DNA from: Acanthacorydalis orientalis
Lineage: Eukaryota > Arthropoda > Insecta > Megaloptera > Corydalidae
Length of the DNA stretch: 64,000 nucleotides
NCBI GenBank assembly: GCA_034766995.1
Contig: CM068316.1
Location: 26,702,606 to 26,766,605, forward strand
Reading direction: 5' to 3'
In this document: piece by piece, positions 13,290-24,029 of the stretch
Layout: each line of letters begins with the position of its first letter
Numbering within the stretch: the first letter of the stretch is position 1
Notes under the pieces: generated by a model
The model's input: the letters and a program-made list of their open reading frames with translations, nothing else
The model's database searches: none
What the model was told of the DNA's origin: nothing
Made by a program: the position numbers and the translations under genes

Positions 13290-14506
13290 TGATAAATAGA
13301 CACAGAATAGATTAAAATACGTTAAAAGAGTAATTGAAAATCCGAAATAAAAATGATAATACGGAATACAAAATATATTATTTTTTATATAAACATGTAC
13401 AATACTTTATGTTAAATATTATGTGAAAAAATATATAAATGTAGGGAAATAAAATGAAGCGTTTATAAACATGCGTTAAATTGATTCAATTTTCATTTAA
13501 TTATGAAACAGAGAGGAAGTTGAAGACAAATTTTTATTTAGTTAAAATGTGAATAGATTTACTAAAACAGTGTTTCATTCATAGCATGTAATATATTAAA
13601 ATATACAAAATATTGTAAATTCCGTTGTACATGAATCGTATTCACAAAGCTTTGTGTTGTTAATAATCCATTGTTATTTTTCAATTTTCACGTTTCATTG
13701 CTTTATTTTATCTAAAACTACATTCAAACATTTTATTTCTAATAATTCGAGTAAGTATATGTTGTACAGTATACGCGAACGATTGAAGTAGGATGTGATG
13801 TTTTCGAAAAGCTCCGTTTAGAAAAGTTCCGCATTCCCCTAAGCAATATTTTACTGATTTGGCTGCATTTGAAATGTTTACTTCTGCGTTGAAAAGCTAC
13901 ATCTGCTAGCATGTGCATCAGTTAGATGGATTGTGTATGGCAAATACAGTGTACATATATGTATATATATAAATATTGGAAAATAATTAGTATAATCATT
14001 TATAATTGATCTCTGTATAAAAATAGAGACTGATACAATAAAACGATATTAGTATTTTATTAAAAATAATCACAAATGAAAATGCGCTATTTTGGATTAC
14101 AAATATTTTTTTTACAAATTTTTTTGTTCTATGGATACAAGTATAATTTGAATGTGTTCTAATGAGTTCGATTATGTTAAAAAAATGTTCATTATTTTGT
14201 TTGATAGTCATTTTGATGCAGTTTTAACAGAAATATTTCATAATTTCAGAACATAAAGAAAGTTTGGAACTTTCATTTTGTAGTTAAAAATTGATTAAGC
14301 TGTACTATGATCTATTTCAACCCTGTAGTATGAAACTTCCAAAAAAGTGTATTTAACTACTTTGTGACTGAAAAATGCATTAATTTAGTCTTTGAAAATG
14401 AAATTCATCACGTTTATTTATTTTCATTATTATTATGTATGCTTTTTCAGTTATTGTGAATTTATTAATTTAAAACTTAAGAAAAATCATCAAGGACATA
14501 AAGTGC

Positions 14507-14510
<4 letters not shown>
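13290..14510. other. AT-rich stretch; one weak coding-like patch
   Basis: Nothing is identified. At 13769-13900, behind a possible acceptor (ttgtacag), an open frame reads TRTIEVGCDVFEKLRLEKFR and onward for about 40 codons and is GC-richer than its surroundings. This is too little to call an exon. Confidence 0.4.
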
Positions 14511-14585
<75 letters not shown>

Positions 14586-14586
<1 letters not shown>

Positions 14587-15516
14587 GAGGTCAGACAATT
14601 AAGTAATGCGACAAAATTCAAAAATCGAGTATATTTAAAAATTAAGGTACATCGCTGCGATCCCCTTCAAAGTAGTCCCCTCCCGCATCTATACACTTAT
14701 TCCAGCGAGTTTTCCAGTTTTCGTAACAATTCTGGAACACTTCTTGTGGGACCTCTCCGAGTACCCTCGTCACAGATTCTTGGATATCTTCAACGGAGTC
14801 AAAATGTCGACCTTTGACGAATTTTTTCATATGGGGGAATAGGAAAAAGTCGCAGGGTGACATGTCCGGTGAATAGGGCGGTTGTGGTAACGTTGCGATG
14901 CCTTTAGACGCCAAAAACTGAGAGACACTGAACGCACTGTGACAGGGAGCATTGTCGTGATGCAGAACCCAAGTCTTCGCGATCTCTGGACGCACTCTGA
15001 GCACCCTTTTTCGTAATTTTTCGAGCACATTGCGGTAGAATACTTGATTTACGGTTTGTCCAGGTGGTACGAACTCTTTGTGAACCACCCCTTTGCTGTC
15101 GAAGAAGCAAATCAACATGGTTTTCACTTTGGACTTGCTCATTCTCGCCTTCTTTGGCCTTGGTGCCCTGCGACAGCCACTGTTGGCTTTGTCGTTTAGT
15201 TTCGGGGTCATATTGAAAGAACCAACTTTCATCACCAGTAATAACTCGATCGAGAAGAGTAGGATCACTTTCAACCTGCTCGATACAATCTTGAGCGATG
15301 TTCATTTAAATTTCTCTGTTCCATTTTCGTGACATGCACTACTCGCGCGTTGTTACAAAACACTAAACAGCTGGCGAAGAAATGATCGTACGAGGGTGGT
15401 CAAGGTCTCAATCGAGAGAGTAGGGATCTGCTATTACGGTGGCGGAGTTACAGGTTCGCAGTGTTACCAGAGGCCGAGAAAAAAAAATCGGTCGCATTAC
15501 TTAATTGTCTGACCTC

Positions 15517-15517
<1 letters not shown>
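14586..15517 (-). mobile_element. Mariner deletion derivative, GAGGTCAGACAATTAAG family, copy 1 (932 bp)
   Basis: Perfect-looking terminal inverted repeats (CGAGGTCAGACAATTAAGTAATGCGAC) are flanked by TA on both sides. The element sits inside a (TA)n array (14510-14585 on the left, 15518-15550 on the right). At 932 bp it is about 350 bp short of a full mariner. The missing part is the DNA-binding N-terminus of the transposase, so it is non-autonomous. Confidence 0.93.
14642..15335 (-). pseudogene. Mariner transposase, N-terminally deleted and frameshifted (copy 1)
   Basis: The minus-strand frame begins MSRKWNREI (ATG about 15335) and hits a stop at the deletion junction. It then continues with the catalytic region: TGDESW (first Asp), LHHDNAPCHSA (second Asp) and PYSPDMSPCDFFLFP (third Asp), a D34D signature. 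The C-terminus CIDAGGDYFEGDRSDVP ends at 14642. A change near 15170 shifts the frame between QQWLS and PRPKKAR. The first ~130 residues, including both helix-turn-helix motifs, are absent. Confidence 0.9.
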
Positions 15518-15551
<34 letters not shown>

Positions 15552-15557
<6 letters not shown>

Positions 15558-16210
15558 CCATTAAATATTAATAATATAGATTATTTAGTAGTTCTAAGAG
15601 GCAAAACATTAAAATAATTTCCTATTTCGTGCTAATAATAAACATTTTTTATTTATTTAAGAATTATTTAAACAGAGAATAAGAGAATATAAAAATACGG
15701 AGAAATGGAAAATACTTGGTGACATGAATATAACAAATTGACAATTATTCATATTTCTAAGGATGTTTTATTAATGATGCTCTCAGCAGTGAAACTTGTT
15801 TTTGTGTTAAAAAACAACACCACAAAAATACTACAAAAAAGTCGCATCATACTAAAATAGTAAAAAAAGTTGTTTTTATTCTTGAGAGTTATAGAATATA
15901 TATGATATTAAGTTAGCGAATGGTATTGATTAAAATGATAATAATACGGTTTGAATAAAAAAATGCTCTACGCAGTTGAATGACATAACACAAGTGATTT
16001 ATAATTAATAATTTGTTCAGATAAGAAAAAAAAATTTTTATAATTTATTATGAGCATAGAAAAATAAAAATATTTTTAATAAATCTAAGAATTAGATATG
16101 ATGATCTAAAAATGCTAATTATAGTATTAATCTAAATTGTAGTATTTATATAATTAAATTCATATTATTTAGAATTTATCGAGAATAGGAAGGGAAAATA
16201 TAAGTCAGGT

Positions 16211-16246
<36 letters not shown>

Positions 16247-17236
16247 AAATTATACCATTTAGTGACCTATTTTAGAAACTCATTTTTAGTGATATTTCAA
16301 TAGATGAAAGTTTTTTGTTGAAAAACAAACATTATTATTGCGAATAACACTAAACATTATTACTTTCTATATACAAAAAATAATTCCATTGTAAAATTTC
16401 CATATTTTTTTTATTATTTTTCGCATAGACCTCCTTCTTTCAACACCGTTCTCCCCGCTACACTCTACGAGTAGCACATAAACCGTTTTCTTTACCGATC
16501 ATTAATGATTGGTTGATGGATATCGCGTGTTCTCTTTCCTGATTGGTTGATATCAGTCACATGTATGTAGCTCTCTCACGGTGTACAACGAAAGAAGTGT
16601 ATACGATTTCAATGTGAGCTGTATTATAATGAATATTGTATTCACTGATTTAGAATAAAAACATTATTAGACATTTTAACATTGTATTTTGTTGTTGATT
16701 TTTATAAACTTTTCCAATAAAAAAATTATGACTTACATTTTACTCAGATTATTTGTGTATGATTTGTAAATTTATGTTATTTTTTAGGGGAGAGCGACAG
16801 TTAGCAAGTGGGGTCAAATTCCTTCGGGAGTTGGTGAATGTAGCGATTAGGAGGCAGAGCCCCTTGATAATATTATAAAATTGAAATAAAAAATTAATTA
16901 TATAATTTAATTTTTTTTGAAAAATAGACAGACTTCATTGATGAAATTATATTTTTATCTTGATTTTCTTTAAACAAATGATTTGTTTCAATTTCCTGTC
17001 AAATTTTTTATTAAAAAATAAACAGACATATGTAATTCATTGAAAATTATTAAGTAAAATGAAAAGGTTAAATGCGAGTGTGTCAGAAAACATCTGCAAT
17101 ATTTTTGCAAAATCTATTCAAAAAGAGTAGAAAATTTACAGACAGTTATTTCTCTGCATCATTTTTTCTGGTTTATTAACACACTTTAATGTTGGATAAA
17201 TTTCTGTACGCTTTCAGAAATAAATTCGGCACATAA
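15552..17236. other. AT-rich stretch with a GC-richer island at 16430-16640
   Basis: A (TA)n array lies at 16217-16244. The island 16430-16640 carries two copies of TGATTGGTTGAT (16506-16517 and 16540-16551; ATTGG is an inverted CCAAT core) and could be promoter-like or part of an unrecognised element. A separate GC-rich patch at 16788-16870 is listed as a candidate exon. Confidence 0.4.
16788..16850 (+). CDS. Candidate terminal exon of an unidentified gene
   Basis: After a good acceptor (ttatgttattttttag) the sequence is open in phase 0 for 20 codons, GRATVSKWGQIPSGVGECSD, then TAG. It is about half G+C in a background nearer one quarter, and the richness extends only about 20 bases past the stop. 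No upstream exon of the same gene was found and I do not recognise the peptide. It could instead be a fragment of a mobile element. Confidence 0.25.
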   Translation, partial: GRATVSKWGQIPSGVGECSD

Positions 17237-17400
17237 CACTAGGTTTACGGGCATTTATTATATATCTATTTTCACTGAAATCCATCATTTTGACGGATAC
17301 ATTAAAATACAGTTTTTTGGTAATAACAATTAATTTTATTTTATATCACTGCATTTTTATTAACAAAGTAACAGTACATTTTTCACATATAAATTCTATT

Positions 17401-18122
17401 TTAAGGGTACATCTTCCGTACACAAAACTTTTTGCACTCACGGAAAATATTATTGCATCTGTTTTTTTTTACAAAATCCGATTTGACAGGACTTCCGATT
17501 GTTATTTTGGAATTTCCTATATCCGACTGTTTGTAGGTAGTCTTACGATCATTTCTGTAATCCCTCTCTAATTCATCTCTGTACTCTCTCGCTAATTCTT
17601 CAGACAATTGAAAAATATTTTTTTTTCTCGATACATCTAGTCCGATAGTCTCCTTTTACAATATCCACGCATCGATAGCTGCTAAATCTAAGATGTTATA
17701 AAATACTACGGCCATCTACGGGACTCTGCTTTGACACGATATTTTCGTGCCATTTGATCTACCGTATCCACTCCAAAATTGGTCTTGTAGAATGTAATTG
17801 TTTCCGGGACACGTTTATTATCGTTCCCTATTTGTACAAATTCATATCATGAACTGAGTAATAGTACCTTTTTCTTTGACTTGCTTTCGTAAATTGTTAG
17901 AATATCATTTTCTGATTTATAAAGTCGTGTGGAAAACCGGACCTTATTATCGTCCTTAGATTTTGCAGTTTTTGGTATTACTTTTTTATTTGCATTTATA
18001 GTCCCAATTAGAGTAGTTTTTTTTGCAAGTATAACGTTTTCGCAAGTAAATTCCAATTGTATGTAAAAGTATAATTCTAATTCTAAATAACTAGAAGGAC
18101 GAAGAAAAGTCTGTGAGCTCAA
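17401..18122 (-). pseudogene. piggyBac-family transposase, C-terminal half, frameshifted
   Basis: Minus-strand pieces in order: KKTTLIGTINANKKVIPK, KSKKKVLLLSS, VPETITFYKTNFGVDTVDQM, ARKYRVKAESRRWPVVFYN, ILDLAAIDAWIL, then a Cys-containing tail RCNNIFRECKKFCVRKMYP. The order and motifs match the DDE domain end (GVDTxDQM carries the last catalytic Asp) and cysteine-rich C-terminus of piggyBac transposases. Several frame changes are needed, so it is dead. Confidence 0.85.
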
Positions 18123-18395
18123 TTCTTCCCATTCAACAGAAAATTGTATGCCATAGACGCTATTTCATTTCTCGTGGGAAGAAATACGGCATTCGCTTTC
18201 ACATTTTCATTTTCTTTGTCCTCTACAGTATCAGATCACTTCGTGGTTTCAGTTATAATTTGATGTATAGAGACTTTTAAGACTCTTAACACAAAATTGT
18301 TTACCCGTCAATTTGACGGATGTTCGGATAAATAGATGTACTATATACAGTTACACGAAAGTAGAAAGCTGGTGGATAAATTGAATTGATATATA

Positions 18396-19328
18396 CGAGG
18401 TCAGACAATTAAGTAATGCGACAAAATTCAAAAATCGAGTATATTTAAAAATTAAGGTACATCGCTGCGATCCCCTTCAAAGTAGTCCCACCCCCGGCAT
18501 CTATACACTTATTCCAGCGAGTTTTCCAGTTTTCGTAACAATTCTGGAACACTTCTTGTGGGACCTCTCCGAGTACCCTCGTCACAGATTCTTGGATATC
18601 TTCAACGGAGTCAAAATGTCGACCTTTGACGAATTTTTTCATATGGGGGAATAGGAAAAAGTCGCAGGGTGACATGTCCGGTGAATAGGGCGGTTGTGGT
18701 AACGTTGCGATGCCTTTAGACGCCAAAAACTGAGAGACACTGAACGCACTGTGACAGGGAGCATTGTCGTGATGCAGAACCCAAGTCTTCGCGATCTCTG
18801 GACGCACTCTGAGCACCCTTTTTCGTAATTTTTCGAGCACATTGCGGTAGAATACTTGATTTACGGTTTGTCCAGGTGGTACGAACCCTTTGTGAACCAC
18901 CCCTTTGCTGTCGAAGAAGCAAATCAACATGGTTTTCACTTTGGACTTGCTCATTCTCGCCTTCTTTGGCCTTGGTGCTCCAGGGGACAGTCACTGTTGG
19001 CTTTGTCGTTTAGTTTCGGGGTCATATTGAAAGAACCAACTTTCATCACCAGTAATAACTCGATCGAGAAGAGTAGGATCACTTTCAACCTGCTCGAGAC
19101 AATCTCGCGCACCGTTGCTCTAAATTTCTCTGTTCCATTTTCGTGACATGCACTACTCGCGCGTTGTTACAAAACACTAAACAGCTGGCGAAGAAATGAT
19201 CGTACGAGGGTGGTCAAGGTCTCAATCGAGAGAGTAGGGATCTGCTATTACGGTGGCGGAGTTACAGGTTCGCAGTGTTACCACAGGCCGAGAAAAAAAA
19301 TCGGTCGCATTACTTAATTGTCTGACCT

Positions 19329-19330
<2 letters not shown>
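18396..19330 (-). mobile_element. Mariner deletion derivative, GAGGTCAGACAATTAAG family, copy 2 (935 bp)
   Basis: Same terminal repeats as copy 1, flanked by TA; the right tip has one substitution (CCTTG for CCTCG). The right flank is a (TA)n array (19331-19362). It is inserted into the piggyBac-like element. The internal deletion removes the same N-terminal region as in copy 1, but the junction sequence differs. Confidence 0.93.
18445..19146 (-). pseudogene. Mariner transposase, N-terminally deleted (copy 2)
   Basis: Open from MSKSKVKTMLICFF (18954) through the second and third catalytic Asp (HHDNAPCH, SPCDFFLF) to an altered C-terminus GGGTTLKG, caused by inserted bases near 18490. Upstream, Trp of the QQWLS motif is a stop (TGA) and the N-terminal deletion junction follows MSRKWNREI with a stop. 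These lesions differ from those of copies 1 and 3. Confidence 0.88.
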
Positions 19331-19364
<34 letters not shown>

Positions 19365-19479
19365 TATCATTATACCAATAAAAGTCAATATAATGTTTCA
19401 AAAAATAACATTTATGTTTTCTTTATTTTTAAGCATGAAATCTGAAATCCGTCAATTGACGTGTTCCGTAAATCTAGTG

Positions 19480-20003
19480 TTAAGAAATCAGGCATGCACC
19501 ATTTTTTGCTAATTGAATTCTGGTATATCGAATGTATTTTAAAGGATCTTTAACTTGACAAAAAGAAGGAAACAGATTGAAAAAGAGAAATCTGAATTCT
19601 ATGAAAATCACATTTAAAAATTAAAGATAATTCCTTAAATTTAGAATTGTATTTTTATACTTGTGATCCCATTAAAATGTTGTTCTGATTGGCTTCACCC
19701 ATTTTCAAGTATATTTTAGAGACAGAAATCTCTAAGTTTCTGAAATATACCTGAAAATGGAGCACGTGCTAAAAATAATAATGAAGAACAAATATTCAAA
19801 TAATTCTAATATTTACTTTTAACTAAAATTATAGATGAAAAGATTTAGAAACTATGGTATTATAACATACTAATGTAAATATGCGTTCGCAAAGTTAATC
19901 TTCCTTGAATCATTTGAATAGTTAACATAATTAATTGGGGGAAAATGGTTGTCATAAAATTTATAAATTTTTTTAGAAATTACTCACACACACATACACA
20001 CAC

Positions 20004-20052
<49 letters not shown>

Positions 20053-20058
20053 ATGTTG

Positions 20059-20117
<59 letters not shown>

Positions 20118-21010
20118 TATACAATATGTTGAAAGTAAGTGGTATAATATTGTCGAGTTTCAATGTGATTATAAACTAAAATAGTAAGACAGTAATAATT
20201 ACACTCGGAGGATTCTCCGTTTCGAGTCTTCATTTATAAAACCTCACATTCATAAAACCTCATTTAATCCCCTGATCGCGACTACGTGTTGTTAAATAAT
20301 AGAGATGCAGGAATCGTGAGTCAATACTCGACACTCCTCAAGAGGGATTTTATGGATATTAATCTTTACATTTATAAATATTTAATATTATGTTGTCAAG
20401 TGCATATTAAAAATACCAAACGAGCAATTATGTAAACGTTAACGAAACGAAAAAATAACAAGTTTCAGATTATAATTATCCATTGAGACAATGTCGAAAC
20501 TATTTATAATTCATTTAGTTTTTTTAATATTAATGAATGTTTCGTTTGAATGTTTTTATGTCAATGCATTTCATTCTTGCGTTGTTTTGTATTATTTATA
20601 GATATTTATAATTTTATAACCGACAATAAAGTGTAACTAGAACATTGAATTTCCGTTTATTAATAAAATCGAAAACTATTAAATGTTTAGTTAACGTTTA
20701 TTATGTTCATTATTGATTTTCATGGATTTTGAACAAAATTTTCGAGTCGGGTTTGTAATATTTCCGAAATAGATATAAGAATATATAGTATTGATATAGT
20801 ATTGATTTTATGAAATATATCAATATAAACGGCACACTTTTGAATTTTTGTAATTTCTACATACAACAAACTAAAGAATTGTCATGAAATTTACAATTGT
20901 CTCAAGATCCAAAAATATTTCCTGTTAATTAAAAAAGTATTTTTAGTAAGTAGTAGTGAATGTTGTATTATTATTCAATGTAGCTTTTTGTAAAATATTA
21001 TCTATATCTA

Positions 21011-21082
<72 letters not shown>
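19480..21082. other. AT-rich stretch with foldback and microsatellites
   Basis: An imperfect inverted repeat at 19697-19763 (arms CCATTTTCARGTATATTTYAGA, short loop) could be a small foldback element. (TA)n arrays at 20015-20045 and 20062-20113 are bracketed by direct copies of TATACAATATGTTGA (20045-20059 and 20117-20131). The last array, 21032-21082, abuts the mariner at 21083. No gene is seen; the GC-richer patch 20205-20345 is unidentified. Confidence 0.55.
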
Positions 21083-21088
<6 letters not shown>

Positions 21089-21267
21089 CAGTGCAAACGT
21101 TCGTATACGATTCAGTAGGTGGTGTTAAGAGTGCCGCATGGCGGCGTTCGTGATTGAAATGTATTCATGTTATATATCGTTTGAAAAGTGACAGTCACAG
21201 CTGTCATTTGAGCATTAGACGCATTTGTTTCGGTTCGATTTGTGTAAGAAAATTTTTTTCTTACACA

Positions 21268-21665
21268 TGTTATGCATCCATCCTCACTACTGTACTTATT
21301 TATAAATGTGTCACGTTCTGACTAATGAATTTCAACTGACCTGTCAATATCTAAGTTATGTATCAGTCTTAACAAAAGTACTTGTCACATTCCCGTCAAT
21401 GTCTAAGTTATGTATCCATCCTAACAAAAGTATTGTCACGTTCCTGTCATAATACCTGTGTTCACACGCTTAGATAAAACACAATTTCGTCATTGAGGAC
21501 AATATATAAACGGTAGTTGAGATCTCATAAGTCAGTCAAGTAACAGACCCCGTGTGGTTATATTCATCATAGTAACAGCAATTAAACAATAATAGTAAAC
21601 AAATATTTGTTGTGTTTTATTTCAAATCTGCAGCATTTATGTTATAAAATATCCAAAATATAACA
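21268..21665. mobile_element. Solo LTR of an LTR retrotransposon (398 bp)
   Basis: Begins TGTTAT and ends ATAACA (TG..CA with 6-bp inverted termini). The flanks are 4-bp duplications CACA (21264-21267 and 21666-21669). It has promoter-like content (CAATATATAAACGG near 21508, then GTCAGTCAAG) and a 3' AT-rich region, as expected for U3-R-U5. A 4-bp duplication is common in Ty3/gypsy-type elements; family assignment is inference. No internal retroelement sequence is nearby, so recombination between LTRs is the likely origin. Confidence 0.75.
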
Positions 21666-21700
21666 CACACTACGGACTTTTTCGATTTGTGTGTAAGAAA

Positions 21701-22833
21701 ATGGACAACGAAAAGATACACCTTCGTCACGTTATGTTGTACGAGTTCGGAACGGAGTAACCGTTGGTGCGCCAACGAAAAATATTTGAGAGATTTATTT
21801 TCATTTGGACCATGCACCATCGCTTACAACTGCGAAGAAATGGTTTGCTAAATTTCGACTTGGTGATTTTAACCTCGAAGATCAACCTGCACTGGACGGC
21901 CTACTGACATCGACGATGATGTTGTACGCGCTTTAGTTGACAACAATTCAGGAATTTTGACGGAAGAGGTTGCCGAGACACTCAACGTTGACAGATCGAA
22001 AGCATTTCGGCATTTGAAGTAGCTGGGGTTCGCGTTGAAGCTCGATACGTTGGTTCCGCGCTCGTTGTTTGAAAAAAAAACAAGTTTGTTCGCATCTCTT
22101 CGTCAGTTTCTTTGCTTGGGCGCCTTAACTGAGAGCCTTTAATGGATCATTTGGTGACTGGAGATGAGAAATCGATCCTGTGCAACAACTTCCGACGCAG
22201 AATAACGTGAAAACAAGCGAATAAAGGGGTAGAACCAGTTGCCAAAGCTGATTTGCATTCTATGAAGGTGTTGCTGTGTGTTTGGTGGGATTGAAAAGGC
22301 AGTTTGTTGAATTGCTCCCATGGGCCGAAACGATTACTAAGGAAAAGGACATGGCTGTATCAGATAAAGTTGTTGCTGTGTGTTTGGTGGGACTGCAAAG
22401 GTGTTGTTTATTTTGAGCTGCTACCATCGAAAGAAATAATTGCTAAGGAGAAATACTGTCAACAACTAAACAAACTGAATGCAGCAATGAAAGAAAAGCG
22501 CCAGATTTTGGTCAATAGTAAGAGGGTCATTTTCTATAAAGACAACGTAAAACCACATACAACAAAACTGACTGTGAAAATTGAAGCAGTTGAAATGGGG
22601 AATCATATCGCATCCACCGTATTCTCTGGACATTGCACTTTCGGATTATTATTTGTGTCAGTCGCTATAGAACAGTTTAAAGGGTAAAAAACTGACACCA
22701 TGTAGGTCGTCAAAAACAACCTCATCGTCTTTTTTGCCAAAAAACCACACAGATTTCATGAACGAGGAATCCAGTAGCTATCTGAGCATTGAAAAATGAT
22801 TACAGGAAAGGATGGTAAATATATAATTGATTA
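21701..22833 (+). pseudogene. Mariner transposase, decayed, with internal duplication
   Basis: ATG at 21701 (MDNEKIHLRHVMLYEF). Later pieces include GDFNLEDQPALDG, DDDVVRALVDNNSGILTEEV, AETLNVDRSKAFRHLK, KLLLCVWWDCKGVVYFELLP, FYKDNVKPHTTK (second Asp) and YSLDIALSDYYL (third Asp), ending GKYIID next to the TTAA MITE. A ~100-bp segment encoding VLLCVWWD..KG is imperfectly duplicated in tandem (about 22265-22364 and 22366-22465). Many stops and frame changes are present. The domain order is typical of irritans/cecropia-type mariners. Confidence 0.85.
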
Positions 22834-22837
22834 TTAA

Positions 22838-23542
22838 GGGGACCCGGTGGTCTAGAATTTTCGAAAAATCGATTTTTTTTCGAAAGTATAGTATCTTAAA
22901 AATATACTGTAAAAATTTGATGACGAAATTCAGAGTATTTCAGGATCTACAGCCCATTAGAAGGTCAGGTAGGTAGAAGAATAAGTGGAGCAGTTGAAAC
23001 TTTAAACGCGTTTATCTCGAAACTACTTTTTTTCGTCTTGCGGGGGCCAGAAAAAAAAACTACTTGACCGATTTGTCTGAAATTTTAATATGTTATTCTG
23101 AATAGTTCTAGCTCTCGCTCGCTAGCTCTCTAATAGTTTCCGTAAAATATTTATATTTTTTTTATTAACAAAGCATTCAAAAATACTGGTCGTTTTCAAA
23201 CTTGTACTTTTGACTACGCGCCATTTTGTCAATTTTTTTTTTATTCTACTTCCTGCGATAGCTATACTTATACTAATTAAAAATTCGTCAATTATTTTAT
23301 TTCAGATCAGAGGGAGATATAAATCATTATTCACCACGCAATTCCATTTTTTTAGAGGAGACTTCCTGACATCATTTTTCTAATTTAAAAAATTTTTTTT
23401 TTTGTCTTTATTTTCATTTTTGTGTAGTTTATTAGTAATAAAATAAGTGTAAAAAAATTTGAAAGCATTATTCATTACCCTCATATAGAAAAAAATTTTT
23501 TAAAATAGCTTAAATTTTAGGCCGCTAGACCACCGGGTCCCC
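22838..23542. mobile_element. TTAA-flanked MITE (705 bp), GGGGACCCGGTGGTCTAG ends
   Basis: The 18-bp perfect terminal inverted repeats are flanked by TTAA (22834-22837 and 23543-23546), the piggyBac-type target. Insertion is immediately after the final codons of the host mariner gene. The interior is AT-rich with a CTCGCTCGCTAGCTCTC palindromic patch (about 23109-23128). There is no coding capacity and no similarity to the piggyBac ends elsewhere in this window. Confidence 0.85.
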
Positions 23543-23612
23543 TTAAAAGCATTTTCTGCAAAAAATAATCGCCTGAGTTTCAATTTTAAATCGTATAAGA
23601 ACTTTTGCACTG

Positions 23613-23618
<6 letters not shown>

Positions 23619-23670
<52 letters not shown>

Positions 23671-23870
23671 AGTTTTAACATCATATAAATTTAAATAAAG
23701 TATATGTAAAAAAATACTAGAATTTATTCAATAAACATATGCAAAATTAAAAAAATATATACATATATAAATGTATACTCTTATATAAACGTGCGGCCGT
23801 GTGCACGTACGTGGGTTATATTTCTTGTTGTCATCAGATCATTAAATGTTTTTGCAATGAAATGAACTGT
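23619..23870. repeat. (TA)n array and flank
   Basis: (TA)n at 23619-23667 is the right flank of the mariner composite. A CpG-bearing patch GTGCACGTACGTGG at 23799-23815 follows. Confidence 0.7.
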
Positions 23871-24023
23871 CAATAGCACTTGTGTTGTTTTTGTGATATA
23901 TCTGTGGTAGAATAGAAGTGATGTCGATAAATTGAGGTAGTGACTGCTCTACTGGGGTGATTCAAACGTAGTAGATGTCTTCGAGGAGCAGCTTTGATAG
24001 AACTTTCCCTATCTCCGCATAAA
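23870..24023 (-). CDS. Candidate terminal exon of an unidentified minus-strand gene
   Basis: Reading on the minus strand, an AG acceptor after ttttactgaaaatatcag leads into 50 open codons, for example LCGDRESSIKAAPRRHLLRL, NHPSRAVTTSIYRHHFYSTT and DISQKQHKCY, then TGA at 23872-23870. The Arg/Ser/His-rich basic composition and raised GC contrast with the flanks. It resembles a cytoplasmic C-terminal tail, but I cannot assign a family and no upstream exon is proven. The open frame extends about 10 codons upstream of the acceptor. Confidence 0.4.
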
Positions 24024-24029
24024 CTGATA

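Larger units (their letters stand above)
17237..19479 (-). mobile_element. piggyBac-like element, decayed, carrying a mariner insertion
   Basis: The right end reads, inward, TTAA-CACTAGATTTACGG; the left end reads ATAA-CACTAGGTTTACGG. TTAA is the piggyBac target and the left TTAA has one substitution. Subterminal TTGACGGA motifs recur near both ends. Mariner copy 2 (18396-19330) lies inside. Without it the element is about 1.3 kb, roughly half a complete piggyBac, so the N-terminal part of the transposase has been lost. Confidence 0.85.
21083..23618 (+). mobile_element. Composite mariner with nested solo LTR and TTAA MITE
   Basis: Terminal inverted repeats TTGGATCAGTGCAAA(C/A)GTTC, TA on both sides, lie within (TA)n arrays (21032-21082 and 23619-23667). 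Removing the LTR with one TSD (402 bp), the MITE with one TTAA (709 bp) and one copy of a ~100-bp internal tandem duplication leaves about 1.3 kb, the normal mariner size. The order of events is therefore mariner, then LTR and MITE insertions. Confidence 0.88.

Noticed and set aside
14827..15332. Extra open frames overlapping mariner copy 1 (and equivalents in copies 2 and 3)
   Set aside because: They are out-of-frame shadows of the transposase; only the frame carrying the D34D motifs is meaningful.
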